Assembly: GCF_040958095.1 (NCBI RefSeq)
Contig: NC_091173.1
Span: 15,625,530 to 15,689,529 of the forward strand
Origin: Procambarus clarkii
Lineage: Eukaryota; Arthropoda; Malacostraca; Decapoda; Cambaridae
Reading direction: 5' to 3'
Length of the DNA stretch: 64,000 nucleotides
Shown: one piece after another, positions 1 through 13,500 of the stretch
Layout of the letters: the number at the start of each line of letters is the position of its first letter
How positions within the stretch are numbered: the first letter of the stretch is position 1
The notes under the pieces: model-generated
The model's database searches: none
Told to the model about the DNA's origin: nothing
Seen by the model: the letters and a program-made list of their open reading frames with translations, nothing else
Made by a program: the position numbers and the translations under genes

Positions 1-1472
1 ATGTTTCCTGTTAACTGCCACCATTCAGTATCAAACAAAATAGTACTGAAATACTATTAAATTTCTAGCTTTCTATGTATCAATAATGTTAATCAAATTT
101 TGAGTAAAAAAAAAAAAAAAAAAAAAAAATGTTAGACCAGTATAATACCGGAAAACCCAGAATTAGATTTGTTGAAATTTAAAAGCACCAATATTCTCTA
201 CTTCTACTCTTAAGACTTTGCAAGTCTTAAAATGACATCACCCACTTTAAATACAATACCCGATACTACACAACCCATTTCATTTACTGGTTCTCAGTTG
301 GAACAACTTTTCTCCCCAAAATAATGATATAAGCAAACGTCTTGAATTATAGACTGCCATGACTTCCCTACATTTAACATGCACAAACTTCTTACTGCAA
401 ACAAGAGTATCATTCCAAGTTAAATATCTTTGCACATCTCTGTTCTAAAATTTCCTACAAGAATACAGTTGTTTTTCCCATCTTCACTGGAATGTAATAA
501 ATCCTTCTGGACCGTTTGATAACAGCAAAGATGGAAGGAAATGAGGGCTCAACACAAGCTTGGATGAATACAAATAGAGTACTTTAGGTTACTGTACTAC
601 TAAAAAAACCAGGGCAAATACCATGTGAATTTTATTTAGTATCAATATTTTTAATTTACCCTTAACAAATATTTATAAAGAAAAGTTTTTAATGTCAGTT
701 TTGTTTTTTATATACATTAAATAACATGCATACCAGGTATATAAAATGGCTAGTAGGGTAGGTGTAATAAAAACAAGTTGACCCTAGATAAAAGTTAAAT
801 CAATTGTCATTGAATCTTAGAAAAAATATAAATCTTGAAGACAATATGATGATTGTTTAAATTATTATTTTGTGCCCTAAAAAGTGGATTACTGTATGTG
901 AGAATTGCCACTTCTCCATACATATGCTCTGCATTGAAGTTGTGATACAATAAACTTAATTCTATTTTTATTTAGCTGGTTATGGAAACCATCTAAACAG
1001 ATAATGCTTAACCTATATAGCAACTCAAATTAAAATGGGATAAAATTAATTTTAACTGACAAAAATAAAAATTGTGTAGGTTTATGTTACAAGAAAATTA
1101 ACTTACACATGCAGTTGACAAAAGTACAAATAGTACAGAATAAGAGGGAATTACAATAGTAACACATTCTATTTTTCCATAAAAGGACTATTTTTGCAAA
1201 TTTGTAAATAGTTTTTTGTTTTAATATTTTAAGATGGAAGGTAAAATTGAAGACAAGAATTAGTCACAGACTGAACATTATTGGCAAAGGTGACCAAGAA
1301 GTCAATTAACCTCATAAGGTCTAACTGCATTAGCTTGCTTGTGGTAGAGCGTACATCCTGTAGATCACTGATGCTACACAAGCCAGACCAACAGGCACCA
1401 ACCATGACCGCCACGAGCTGTAAAATAGATCCTCTAACATATCTTGAAATCCTACTATATATAGTTTGCTGT
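1..1472 (-). other. Probable 3' UTR and downstream flank of cytochrome b5
   Basis: AT-rich sequence downstream (minus sense) of the cytochrome b5 stop codon. No coding signal was recognised. There is a homopolymer A run near 108-129. Minus-strand AATAAA candidates lie at 967-972 and near 631-636. How far the UTR extends cannot be fixed from sequence alone. Confidence 0.5.
967..972 (-). terminator. Candidate poly(A) signal of cytochrome b5
   Basis: AATAAA on the minus strand about 500 bp after the stop codon at 1473-1475. It is one of at least two candidates in the 3' flank. Confidence 0.35.
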
Positions 1473-1548
1473 TTACCTAGCAAATACTCTGTAGGCAAAT
1501 GCAGTAGCAACAGCCAGCCCGACAGGTATCAGCCACATTTTCCAATTA
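1473..1548 (-). CDS. CYB5: Cytochrome b5 exon 4 (aa 117-140), tail anchor
   Basis: Follows a TTTTTGCAG acceptor and reads [20 protein letters not shown] before the last residues and TAA. The single hydrophobic helix and short basic C-terminus fit ER tail insertion. Confidence 0.92.
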
Positions 1549-4500
1549 CTGCAAAAATAAAACCAAAAGTATAATACTAAATTGTCTAAGTATACTGAGT
1601 AAACTTTTATTTTGTATAAACAAATTATAACACTAAAATTTCTCTACCCCATTGACTCTAATACAAAATCTCAGTAAACCAAATTGCTGCGCTGTTTAAA
1701 ACTACAGTACAGTACTGTAATATATGTAGACCTTTGTGTCTACATTGAGGTCGTGTAATTTAACCAATTTACCGAGATGACAAAAACATCGATCTTGCAT
1801 TAAATTTTCATCCAATGGCAAAACAACTACAAGCAGAATAAGAGCTTACTTCTCCAGCAATATGGACAAATTTACATGACATGTACTTCACATTGTTCTA
1901 CCTCCAGTAATTACTGCAAAAATTCAAAAATACAGTACTGTATCTCCAATATTTCTGGCATGATTTGGAATAGTCCTTTCCTTCATGATGAGAGTAGTTA
2001 GAGTTTAAGAACTGCAGAGTTAAAGCGTTGCAGTCTTTAAAGACACTAATTCTACCCACCACAAGAATTCAAGCTATACACAACTGAAATGTGCAATCTA
2101 CTCTACTGTTTCCCGTATGCATGTTAGTTTATTTGAAGTTTTCGATTTTTAGTGTCCCACAGAAAAAAATAATTCTCAAATACCCCTCACACTAGTGGTA
2201 CAAGTTATAGTGTTGATATTGGCAGCAGTTCACCTATTTTACAGTAATTATATGTCATTTTAATATGGTAAATGCAAGGCATTAATATTTTAAGGCTAAC
2301 ATTAAAATCATATTTAATATGGTAGCATAAAGGAAATACAAGTACTATAAGAAAATATTTATTTTGATTTACTTTTAGAGTGAAACTCCATTTGACTTGT
2401 AACCTTTAAGTGGCCAAGTGAGGTGACCCAGTACTAAAGGTTCGGTATTTGTACACACTATGAACTGTCTTCATATCGTGTATTCTTACTGTATCAGAAA
2501 TGGCAGTTACTAAAGCAAAATTGTCAAATTTTTAAAGACCACAGGATTGCCTGGTACAGTAGCAGCAAGGTAAATACAATGTGACAAACTGAAGGAAATC
2601 AAACAAAACAGTCCAGTTGGGACTGAGTATTTAAAAAAAATCCTAGTTATCTAGTGATATCGATTCATTTACATACATGTGTTTTTAGTGTGCAGTATTC
2701 ACGTATACGATATGTTTTGTCTACCACCCACCATAAAAAATTTTTAGTAGAAATATTGTAATTAAATACATGATAATAAACATTAATTGGGAATGAGTTT
2801 GTTGCCCTGGAGACTAATGAAGGGCTTGGAATGCAAATATATAATTCAAAATAATTCATAGTGTAGGAGGTACAGGCAGCCAGAGTGTATATATGCACAT
2901 TAGGCTTATATCGAGGTAACTCCCCACCCCAGGGTCGAATTACAGACCCTCCCAGGAGGCAACCTCAATAAGCTGACTAGCTCCTGGGTACCTATTAATT
3001 GCTAGGTGAAAGAGGGCATAAAGTAATAGGAAGCATGCCCAACCATTTCTGTCTCGCCTGGGATTCAAACCAGGAATTCCTGAATGCGAGTCAAGAGCGA
3101 ACCTAACTACAGTATTTTGAAGGATAAAAGGTAACATCTTTGCTTATCAGGAGACTGGACCACAGAGACCTTGAATCCCAAAACTACTGCAAGGTAATGA
3201 TGCTCAAATTGTGGTGTATTAATGCAAGGCACAAGGCAGAAAAAAATTACACAATGTAAACAATAAATGAAGGCGTTGTTAGCTGGGCCAAGCCTTCCCC
3301 TTTTTTCATTATCGCAACTGGTTCAAAATGGGATTCCTTTGAATTGTTTATGTTAAATTAATTCTCCAGCCAATAAAAGCTATTTCTTCCTTTTAGTACC
3401 AGCTAGAAAAGGAAGATTTTTTTGGCAAGATAACTATGATGTGTTAGAAATAAAGCAGAAGGTTGTTGGGAACAGTTTGCCTCAAGGGTTTTCAATTCTC
3501 AGCCTTGCCTGAACAAATCTATAACAGCATATACTGCCAGCTGTGTTATGGACTGGATAAGAATTCTTTAGGACTAGCCATAGGTTCACCCCAACTGAAG
3601 TTTATTCTATTGCCGGTGCACTACCTCTAATACTGTAGCAAATGAATACATGGTTATTGTTTATAAATGCCAAATATAGATGCTACTACAAACAATATGC
3701 AACAAAAGTAAATTTAAATTGTTTATATTAACTATACACTACAGTATTTCTTCATATTTAACAATTTCCTTCTAAGATCCACTTCCAAGCTGCTAACACA
3801 TACAATAACTATTTACAGTGAGTTACATTAAAGTGCCTCAAGATTCTTGTTGTGCAATACAAATCATGAATCTAGCCACTAACACTAGTGTGATAGTTAT
3901 AGCCACCTCTTGTTTTGTACAAGATGCAAAATAATATTTTTGGAAAAAGACTAAATATGAAAATTGAATATGTGTGCAGGATATACAATAAAAAAAAATC
4001 AAGTGCTTACTTATCGTTTGAGGAGGAGTCACTCGCCCAGGATTTAGGCCCTCTGTCTTTGGAGTTCTTCTTGTCTTCCTAAAATGGCAAATACAACATC
4101 AAAGAAAATTCGCACAAATTTCTAAGCGTAGAAATTTTAGGGCTGTAAAAACTAAATTGCTTAACATGCGGGACCACTCAGATTTATAACCAGAGTAGGG
4201 TATAACCAATGCAGGCGATGAGTCACAATAACGTGGCTGAAGTATGTTGACCAGACCACACACTAGAAATTGAAGGGACGACGACGTTTCGGTCCGTCCT
4301 GGACCATTCTCAAGTCGATTGTGGGTATAACCAATTTTATTTCATGATTAAAGGAGGTTCAACTATTAAAGCACTAATACTGCATTTAACATTTGTATTT
4401 AATAATGTTAAATACAATATTTAAAATTTTAAAATAATGGGCAACCACTAATGGATAGTTATACTGAACCCAGTTATGGCACTGCCTTCCATTTTTTTTT

Positions 4501-7500
4501 TTGGGTGAAGTGCTGGGGTTGAAGTAAAGGTTCTTATCTAACATTGTTTATCTAATAAGGTCATTAAAATTGCTTACAAACATGGTGCAAATATTTTCTT
4601 AAGTACTGTATCTTCAACTCTCTTGCATTCCCAGCTTCCACTTGCATACGTAAGTCTTATTTTCTTTAAATACTATCTTTATTTGTGTGCGTGTTCATTA
4701 GTGGATTACAAACAATGATGCTGTCATCCTTAAACTATATTTTCCCCTATCATAATTTCCACATTGCTTGGATTTAGCACTAACATGCTGTAAAATGCAA
4801 TTTTACAGTCACTTGTTACTGTACAAGGACTATTGCAAAACCCCTCTTTTCATCTCTCCTACATTTTAAAGAAAACTATTGCCTCATTCAGCATTTCACT
4901 TCAAGCTGTTAAAAAATCTTAAAGATGGGGTAAATTGCTATGCAGTTAATTGTTTTTCATAACTGGAAATGTCCGTTTTACTGTTATTCCATCCGACACT
5001 CATCCAACTGAAAATCTGAAGTCACTACACGTACACTCATTCACCAATTCGTGTGCATCATTAATCCTTAAAGGGCACAAATCATACTAGTACATTTATG
5101 TATGGCCTAAGAGTTTAGGTTTCTAACCAAGCACTTTCTCAAATGCTTTCAAAGTTTTTGGACATAATCTACTAGCAAATACTCAAACTTTGTCTAAATG
5201 ATTACCAATGTAAATTGAAAAACAAAATAAAAAATAATTTAAAAAATGAATATTGAAAGCTTCAGATTTTTAATTCGGATTAACAAATATAAAATTTCAC
5301 CAATTGTTCATTTGGTGTTATGCTCTCAGAATAGCAAATGATCTTCATTTTCATCAAATTAGAATAGGTTTTCAGTATAGTTTACTGTAAAAAAAAAAAT
5401 TAATATGGCATTTGAAATACTAGTAGTATGCGTCAAATTTAGACATTTGTAACTCCAAACATTTAGTTTATGAAAAATCCATTTTATAGGGATTGTAGAA
5501 CGAACAGCTGTGCACACTGTATCCATAAATGGTGAGAATTGGTCAAACTGGATTTTTTGATCAGACTCAAAGTTGAAATTTTAGTTATAGATATACAGTA
5601 CATGTAATTGAAGTTATCGACAATAAATAAGGTAGTTCTAATTCATTGATTTACTTTTAATAAACATTATTTGGCATTCATAATCAAATGTAAAAATTTT
5701 GGTCAATATACAGCAGTATGTTGAAAAGAAGTTAAGAAAAATTCCCCCCCAAAATAAAATAAAATACTGTATAGGGATAATTATAATTTAGGGGATATAT
5801 CTATGGTATGCTTTATACAAGTGAAAAAGCCCTAGTCTTGTCCCTAATCATCAAAAGAACCTAAAAGAGAGAAAGAAAATAGTTTGGGGAAAAAAAAAAA
5901 AAAAAAAAAAAAAACGAGTTCTACGAGTAGCGACCGATTTATTTGTTGACCAATTTCATTCTATCTTCACAGATGGGTATGCACTCTTCAGGATGTAAAA
6001 GTTACAACAAAATCAGATAAAAAAAAAAAAATTGGACATTGATGAAAGTAAGATATTAACACGGGCAATGGATTTACTGTATAGGATATACAACAAAATA
6101 GAGCATAATAACTCATTATTTGTGTTATGTATTACTCAGCAATTAAAGGCACCAGCTGCATATCAACTTTGTGGACACTTCTAACTACAGGTACTATTCT
6201 TTTTCTTTGTGCATCAAACAGGTGCTTGCATCTATTACTGCGTTATCCATCAGTTCCAGTTAATAGGATCTGTTCTCCTTATCAACGAAACTTTGGTTTT
6301 AAAAAATTCATCTAAAATCAATTTCTGAAAATATTTTGATGAAGTTTCACAATGCTGAAGCCAATAAGTTGGAGATTTGTTTAAGTAATTTTTACATAAT
6401 ATGAATAATTTTTGCTTCCCTGCCCCTTATGCTGAGCAGTTTGGAGGTTAAAAATGTATTCAAATTATCAAAACAATATCAATATATTGTATTGATAACT
6501 ACAATATATCAAAACCTCATTTAATGCAACTTACTTCTGCTAGCTCTCCAATATAGTATTCCTTCATCATTTCCCGAGCATCAGTTGAGTGGCCAACATC
6601 CTCAAAACCTTCCGTGGCATCAGTGCCAGCCTGCTCAAGAAGAACTTCCTCTCCACCAGGATGCTGTAAAACATTAAGTTTTATTAATAAAATACAATAC
6701 ATAAAAGGAACTGGAAATCAGGTTTGCAGTTCATTTTATTATTTATTATAATAAAGCAATTATAAATAATTTATTATAAATATACTATTTATTATAATAA
6801 AGCTATTATTACTGTACATACCATATTCCCTACAAATTGTAGTCTACAGATGCAGTAAAGTAGTTATTTGTTAAGTAATAAAGATTAGCCTAGAGAATAC
6901 TATGTTCTGGTAAAGGGTATAGTGAAGCAGTTTTTACTAGAGTAGAGCTGTGTCGATACCAAAATTGTTTATTACAGGCTTATTAGCCGATGCCAGTACT
7001 TATTTTAAATATTAGAACATTAAACAATACACTGTGGTACCAGGATTTGCAAGTTATTCCAGTATATTAATAACATTTAAGGGGCCAGGCACACAATTTC
7101 TCAACCTCCTTCCAATACAAACTTTTTGGGCATAATCTAGATACATGGTAAATGTTCCAACTTTTCCTAATGGATCAACATCATAACATGAACAGGAACA
7201 AAAATATCGGTTACTTAATTTAAGTAACCGATAAGTAAAAGTAACATTTAAGTAATACTTAAAGTAACCGATAGTACATTCTTATTACATTAAGTAAATA
7301 GAATGGATCATTTACACAATAATGATCACAGGACCATCAGTTAGTTTAGTTCATTTATTATGCACCCCATACCCATCTTGTGGGCAGTAGTGGAAAGGGT
7401 TACAGAGGCACATAATGGGCTCAGGGACTGAACCCCATAATTCAATTAGCTAAGCAAGTTACAATCTACAATTGCCTATTTCGTCACTTAAGATGCCCTG

Positions 7501-10500
7501 ATATCAAAACAACCGCTAGAGTTCATCGATTGTACATTACGTATTTTTGCCGTCAAGAGTGCAGCTTTCAAAAGATTATCTCCTAAATTATCCACCATTG
7601 TTTCATATTTAAATCTTGTAATTCGTGTTTTGTATATTACCAAAAATCCCTTATTCTTCAACCCCTCACAGCTAAAAGAATTTGAGAGCTTCAATACTAT
7701 GCTAGGATTTATGTACGAAACTTACTAGTTTCACATTTCTGTTGTTCTAGATCCAACTACTCTGAACAAAAGTTCCAAGTAGCACGGGCTATGGTGAGCC
7801 CGTAGTGGCCTTTGTTTTAGGTTTTGATTGTATAAACCTTCCTACCTTTATCCAAATTGAGTTCGCCATCATTTTTTCGGCGACTACAACGCAAGGTATA
7901 TTACAGTACTATAGTAACTACAAACTCAGTTATGGTTGGGCACCATTCCACTCCCCTGTAATCGTAATGGCTTGGCGCTTTCTCCTGATAGTTCCCTTCT
8001 CAGTTCAGTGATAGGAATGGTATTTTTTTCCAATATTAAATAGTAACGATGATGCGAAGATTGAGGGATCACCTTGAATCGCCACTTTACTATAGTTATT
8101 TTGACCTTGATCTTTGATTCCCCGTTTCCCATACCATCTGTGCTTAGTTATCTGTGGCATGGCGTCAGTTCATTTCTCTCTCTCTCTCTTTCCGGTTTAA
8201 TATTTACGAATACAGCTAAGTGCCGCCACCGTTCAGGTTCAATACGGTAACATTCTTTTGAACACCTCTGTTGAACATTGTAACAATAGGCGAGCTGGTA
8301 AATGTTTGGACAATTGGTTTTTGCATATGATCGTGTGGGGTATAGTGACTGTTGGTGGTAGCAAGTTGAAAAAGAAGGATTGTCCTGACTCCAGGATGGG
8401 AAGTTGAAAAGTCATAACACTTTCCTATGCCGGTATCTAATGTCTGCCTTTGACATCGCGAATTGCGAACTGACATGTACAATTTCTAACGATAAGAGCA
8501 ACTTCTTCGTTGCCTAGGAAGCCAATATATGATAAGTAATAATTCATAAAATCCGAGGACAGGCAGTCAATTTATATACCCAGTAAGTTAGGCTTATATC
8601 GAGCCCTCTTCCCCCCCCCCCCCCTCCCTTCGGGTGCAACCCGAAAACAAGTTAACTCCTGAGTACCTATTTTCTGCTAGGTACTAATAATGAACAGGTT
8701 CATTAGGTGATAGGAAACACGCCCACAACCATTTCTGACCAGCCCGGGATTCTAACCCGGAATTCTCTAGTATAAGTCGAGAACGTACCCGATTGTACTA
8801 CCGGAGCACCCCTACGTCAATCAGTCGTTGCCTTAAAAAGACAAATTTAAAACTAAAATGCTAATTCCCACGAAATAAAGTACAAAAATACACCAAGGCA
8901 ACAAAAATGTTACTGTAGGCAAAGTACAGAAAAATATGAACTTCCCAGTCCACCACCACCAATGGCCAACCGTCGCAGTCACGATGACATGGCACATTTA
9001 ATACTTTGAGGATATACAGATAAGATAGTTTATACTTTTAACCTAGATAATGTGTCCCCGAATATCATTTACTGGTTTACATCTTATATTTAACGATAAG
9101 CTACCCCTCACTTCAAGAACTACCTCACCCCACCACAACAGGCCATAATTCTACCCCCCTCTCCAATCAGCCCCCTCTCCAATCAGCCCCAAGTTTGATT
9201 TTATTTATTTATATACAAGGTAAATTTGTGGGGTTAACAGAGAACATAGAAATTAAGATTTTACATTCTTGTAAAGCCACTAGCACGCATAGCGTTTCGA
9301 GCAAGTCCTTAAACAGATCATTTTTAAATAATTCACAGTAAAAATGACAAAAAATGTTTACAAGTATTTTACAGCTTTACTTTACAGGTCAGATAATTAG
9401 GTACAGTTGATGAACTTCAAAACTCCCTGTGCGTGATGCCAAATGATGGCATGAGCTAAGTAAGCGTCGAGGAACACATTACTTATGGGCAGCGCGTCAA
9501 GACAACTGTCTACTCATGGTGAGGAGGCAACCTTGGGTGGGAGAGGGGGGGGGGGTTGGTGGAACTGTGGGAGTCAATGGGTGAGGAGAGCAGTGTTGAG
9601 CAACTACAGATGTTAAATAAAATACATTCACTTGCATGACAACAACGTTTTGAACTTGATAAGCCCCTCCAAAGGATACCTGATCAACTAGGCTATGACT
9701 CGTACATCAGGCTGCGAGCAGCCGCGTCCAACAGCCTGGTTGACCAGTCCAGCAACCAGGAGGGCCTGGTCGACGAACGGGCCGCAGGGACGCTAAGCCC
9801 CGAAATCATCGCAAGGTTAGGTAGGCGGGGCATAGCGCTACACTTCATTACTCGGTAAACACTGATAGGCAAGTACACTTGTCAACAGGTTAGGGGTAGC
9901 GTACGTGCCTGCAGCAACGTATATGAATGAGCCTGCACAAACGTGATAGTATTAACAAGATGAGCCATTATAAACTAATTGGTAGAGCACCTCCTTGGAA
10001 GGTTTAACACTGCCAGAACCCAACCAGCAGTAGAAATGAAATGAACCAAACAAAGTTTGATGCAAGATTTAAAATCCGTTCATATAGTCATACGCATTTG
10101 TGATCGCCAAACTTTAATTTGCGAGGACATAATGCGTAGAAACTGTTCTCCACGTCCACAAGTTACCCAAGAATAAACATTATTTTAATCAATAAAATTT
10201 TTAATCGTACAAGATCACGCAATGTTACACTGATTATATATGAATATATATAACCCGCAATATATGACCGATGCTAATATTCTAACTTTCAAAACTGTTT
10301 ACACCCCCTCTTCCCTAACACGAGACTACCTCCACCCGTATACCGGTTGCTACCCACCTACCTCGTTACACGTTGTCACTCAAAATTCTCGGGAACTTGG
10401 CACATGTAACACGATCAAGTAGTACAGCTGAAAACTACGTACCCATGTTGACCAGACCACACACTAGAAGGTGAAGGGACGATGACGTTTCGGTCCGTCC

Positions 10501-13500
10501 TGGACCATTCTCAAGTCGATCGAATCGACTTGAGATCACAATGGCGATCACAAGTCGACCATTCTCAAGTACTTGAGAATGGTCCAGGACGGACCGAAAC
10601 GACGTCGTCCCTTCACCTTGTAGTGTGTGGTCTGGTTAACATTCTTCAGCCACATTGTGACTCATCGCCTACGTACCCATATGAACCACAAACAGTGAGA
10701 CTTCAGAATTTTGGTTTAGCTTATTTATTATGCATCCCATACCCATCCTGTGGGAGATGGTGGAAAAAAAAGGTTTGAGGTACATAATGCGCTCAGACTT
10801 AGCTAAATAAAACTTGGGGGTTAAGAGCCTTCACAATACAAAAAATGTCCAGCGCCAAAAACTAATATTCATCATTTGCCAGTGTGTGTAAAATCGCTAC
10901 AATGTCAATTATACAGCGATTAAAAAATATATGAGAAAACCAAACCTACGTACACTACATACATCCTTAACTGCAAAGACCAACATTTTAGTTGCTGCTT
11001 TAATTAAAACAGCGAAACGCATTTTGGCTGAAAAAAAAAAAATCCATATTCACATATCTTGAGAAAACATTTAGTATCAAAATATTTGTAAATTCGATTA
11101 TTTTTACTGAAAAAATTACGTTTCATGTTTCATTAAAAACATGAAAAAAAAGTCACTATATTTTAACGATACACGAATTTTAATACGAACACTACCTGAC
11201 GAACTAATGGCAATCACAGCCCCCTCCCATCAATGAGGAGGAATGTATATGTTTATCTCTCAGAATGTTTGGTAATATGTTTATTGTTTGTGATGTGTAT
11301 CTATGCATGTATTAACACGATGTACTGAACGGAGTGAAAATAGCTTGAGCTACCTCATCCCTTTTTGTGTATTTTACCTCAATAAACTTATTTCAATTTC
11401 TCCCATCAATGGGCGCATCCGATCAATTGATCGTCGTCGCTTCTAAATCAACCTCCCATCAATTTACAAATAACACCCTTACTTACCGCACCAAATGCTG
11501 CAGTAATTACATTTGTAATACATTAACACATCGCAGGACTTTTGTTGCATCTGGTCACCAGTCCCCACAAATATCCTTGGCATAACTAGTAATGATATTA
11601 GAGCTTGGTGCCTGCTATGCCCTGATTGGTATGCATTGCGTGTGTACTGCCTTAGGAGTATTGCGTAAAGCCAGCTCACGTTTACCAGTTCCATCCTGAA
11701 ACCAAACTTCAGCTATCTAGGTTATGGACCCAGGTGATGCTGCACAACACTAGCCTATCACACAGATGCCAACAGTCCAGACTAAATATTAAAACAAGAG
11801 TAACTGCACGTGATAATTTCAAGACTATTTCCCATATCTGATGTCATGGATGCCTAGCAAAATCTTGGCAATATTTTATATTTTCCGACATCCACCATTA
11901 TCGTAGTGTTAAACTTGCTTTCGTTTAATCTTAAGATTAGGTTTACATTTCTAAACCTACAAAATAAACCTTATATAAAATAACCATTTGTAAATACACT
12001 ATACAATAGGTAGTCCTAGTCCCCTTTCCACCTGAAGGACAAAAGAATGTTCGAATAGCAAAAAAACTACAGGTGGTTGTTGTTATAGATTCAGCTACTC
12101 TGAACAGGTTCCAAGTAGCACGGGCTATGGTGAGCCCGTAGTGGACTTCCCTGGCACGGGAGTGGTGCCGTCTCTGAACTACAGGTCATGCAAGTCTAAT
12201 TATGTACCTATTATAAAAACCACAGGTGACATGTTCTAATAGCATCAACTTAGGGTAGACCAGAGAAACCCCATGCATGTCTACACAATACGGGGTGTCC
12301 GCTTATTCAGAGCAAGTAAGCGAGCAAGTGTGCTCTTCAAATTCAAGAGTGTTTATTGAGGTATAAACACACAAAGGGATGAGGTAGCTCAAGCTATTCT
12401 CACCCCATTCAGTACAACGTGCCCAACACCTTGGGATGGACAGTAGAGCGACGGTCTTGCTTAATGCAGGTCGGCGTTCAATCCCCGACCGGGTACTTGT
12501 GTAAAGGAGGAAATTTATACATTTCTCTCAGAATGTTCGGTAATACGTTTATTGCTTGTGATGTGTGTATGTATGTATTAACACGATGTACTGAACGGGG
12601 TGAGAATAGCTTGAGCTACCTCATCCCTGTGTGTATTTTACCTCAAACTTATTTCAATTTCAATCCCCGACCGTCCAAGTGGTTGGGCACCATTCTTTTC
12701 CCCCCGTCCCATCCCAAATCCTTATCCTGACCCCTTCCAAGCGCTGTATAGTTGCGTAATGGGTTGGCGCTTTTCCGATAGTTCCCTCTCCCCCTCAGTA
12801 CGTGTTTATAATATAAATATATATCACAACATATTACGGGACATTGATAAATATATATATTTCTTCCTCTACACATGCTGTTACCAGACGTACACAAACA
12901 AATGGCTGTTCTGACACATGTAGTGTTGCATGGTTAAGACTTCCCTCATACATTATACCTCTCCTCGTCACTTCTGTGTGTGCCTGAATATTTCTAATTT
13001 TGCTCCTTGTCTCATTATTAAAACACATTCAATGTCAATTTGTGGTTTTGATGTGGCGCATTTGGCCGGGTCATCAGCCACCTCGTGCCGCACTATTCCA
13101 ACACGAGATGGAATCCCACATGAATTTAACTTCGCGACCTTTCAGCTGTATCTCTCCTAAAATCCTCAACTATGGACATGAAAGTGTGCCCTTGACACCG
13201 TCAACCCTACATGGGTTGAATATCTGCATAATCCTCTTAATGCTTACGGAGGTTTCCACGTAATACGTGACAAACTGCTCTAATTACTAGCATTTACGTA
13301 ACACTATTGGGAAGCATCGTCGACTCGACCTATTGGTTCTGGGGTCAATTCCCGGGCAGGGTGAGACGGAGCATGTTTCCTTAACTCTGGTGCTTCTGTT
13401 CACCTAGCAGTAAACGGAACCATCTGTCAACCACATAAAATCTAGTCCAAGTGCAGTGAAAAGCTCTGTACCTCAGGGTACAGTCCTTGCACCACTGCTT

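Noticed and set aside
12075-12176. Hammerhead or other self-cleaving ribozyme in the GTTGTT-head element
   Set aside because: The stems are clear, but the hammerhead core motifs CTGATGA and GAAA in the right positions are absent.
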